Shown: positions 5,550 through 5,605 of the stretch, one piece after another | Layout: each line of letters begins with the position of its first letter | Position numbering within the stretch: the stretch's first letter is position 1 | Assembly (NCBI GenBank): GCA_030639105.1 | Contig: DAOWDI010000190.1 | Span: 1-5,605, forward strand | Direction of reading: 5' to 3' | From: Gammaproteobacteria bacterium | GTDB lineage: Bacteria; Pseudomonadota; Gammaproteobacteria; Ga0077536 | DNA: 5,605 nucleotides | Program-made: the position numbers and the translations under genes | The notes under the pieces: model-generated | Databases searched by the model: none | The model's input: the letters and a program-made list of their open reading frames with translations, nothing else | Told to the model about the DNA's origin: nothing

Positions 5550-5605
5550 ATGTCCGCGGCGATTCACGCATATGGCCTATGGTCGATTGAGATGATTGAC
5601 CGGAT
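5550..5605 (+). CDS. Possible start of a rightward gene, cut by window edge
   Basis: From ATG 5550 the frame is open to the window end, giving 18 codons: MSAAIHAYGLWSIEMIDR. The AYGLWS string recalls the N-terminus of some isoprenylcysteine methyltransferase-like membrane proteins, where YGLWS is followed by a hydrophobic segment, but here EMIDR follows and does not look membrane-like, so the resemblance is weak. There is a purine-rich GGAGCGGGAGAA about 16-28 bases upstream, too far for a good ribosome-binding site. It is included because a promoter candidate precedes it and the alternative frames here contain stops. Too little is visible to name it. Confidence 0.25.
   Translation, partial: MSAAIHAYGLWSIEMIDR

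Overview
The window looks like a piece of a moderately GC-rich proteobacterial chromosome, most likely gammaproteobacterial. This rests on the style of its TatD and RecQ proteins and on the presence of a persulfide dioxygenase fused to a rhodanese; it is inference and does not reach genus level. No phage genes, transposase, tRNA, rRNA or CRISPR array is visible.

Left part, rightward: the window opens inside the 3' end of a TatD/YcfH-type metal-dependent hydrolase gene (ends at 299). A very AT-rich spacer of about 80 bases follows, starting inside the last tatD codons and holding palindromes and a consensus TATAAT box. A possible small upstream ORF (407 or 446 to 538) then overlaps by 8 bases the start of a complete recQ DNA helicase gene (531-2396) carrying helicase, zinc, RQC and HRDC regions.

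Middle, rightward: after a short spacer with a GGCCTC tandem repeat and a hairpin comes a SurE-family nucleotidase (best start 2535, end 3491). It is unusual in having an N-terminal export signal and lacking the usual pcm/nlpD/rpoS neighbours. It is followed 43 bases later by a 364-residue persulfide dioxygenase-rhodanese fusion (3535-4629) with every iron ligand and the rhodanese cysteine in place. The fusion points to handling of sulfane sulfur or sulfide: the dioxygenase part oxidises glutathione persulfide to sulfite, and the rhodanese part moves sulfur between persulfide, sulfite and thiosulfate.

Right part, leftward: two small genes of unknown function (138 and 78 residues) face the fusion gene and are probably co-transcribed. 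Between the convergent genes lies a short sequence resembling a dispersed proteobacterial intergenic repeat. Upstream of the 78-residue gene is a second AT-rich island with a run of palindromes and a good rightward promoter candidate. A possible rightward gene starts at 5550 and runs off the window.

The conserved genes are ordinary housekeeping or sulfur-metabolism functions. The less explained material is the exported SurE, the unknown small gene pair with its palindromic upstream region, the two AT islands and the small ORF coupled to recQ. I see no clear evidence for a complete new multi-gene system.
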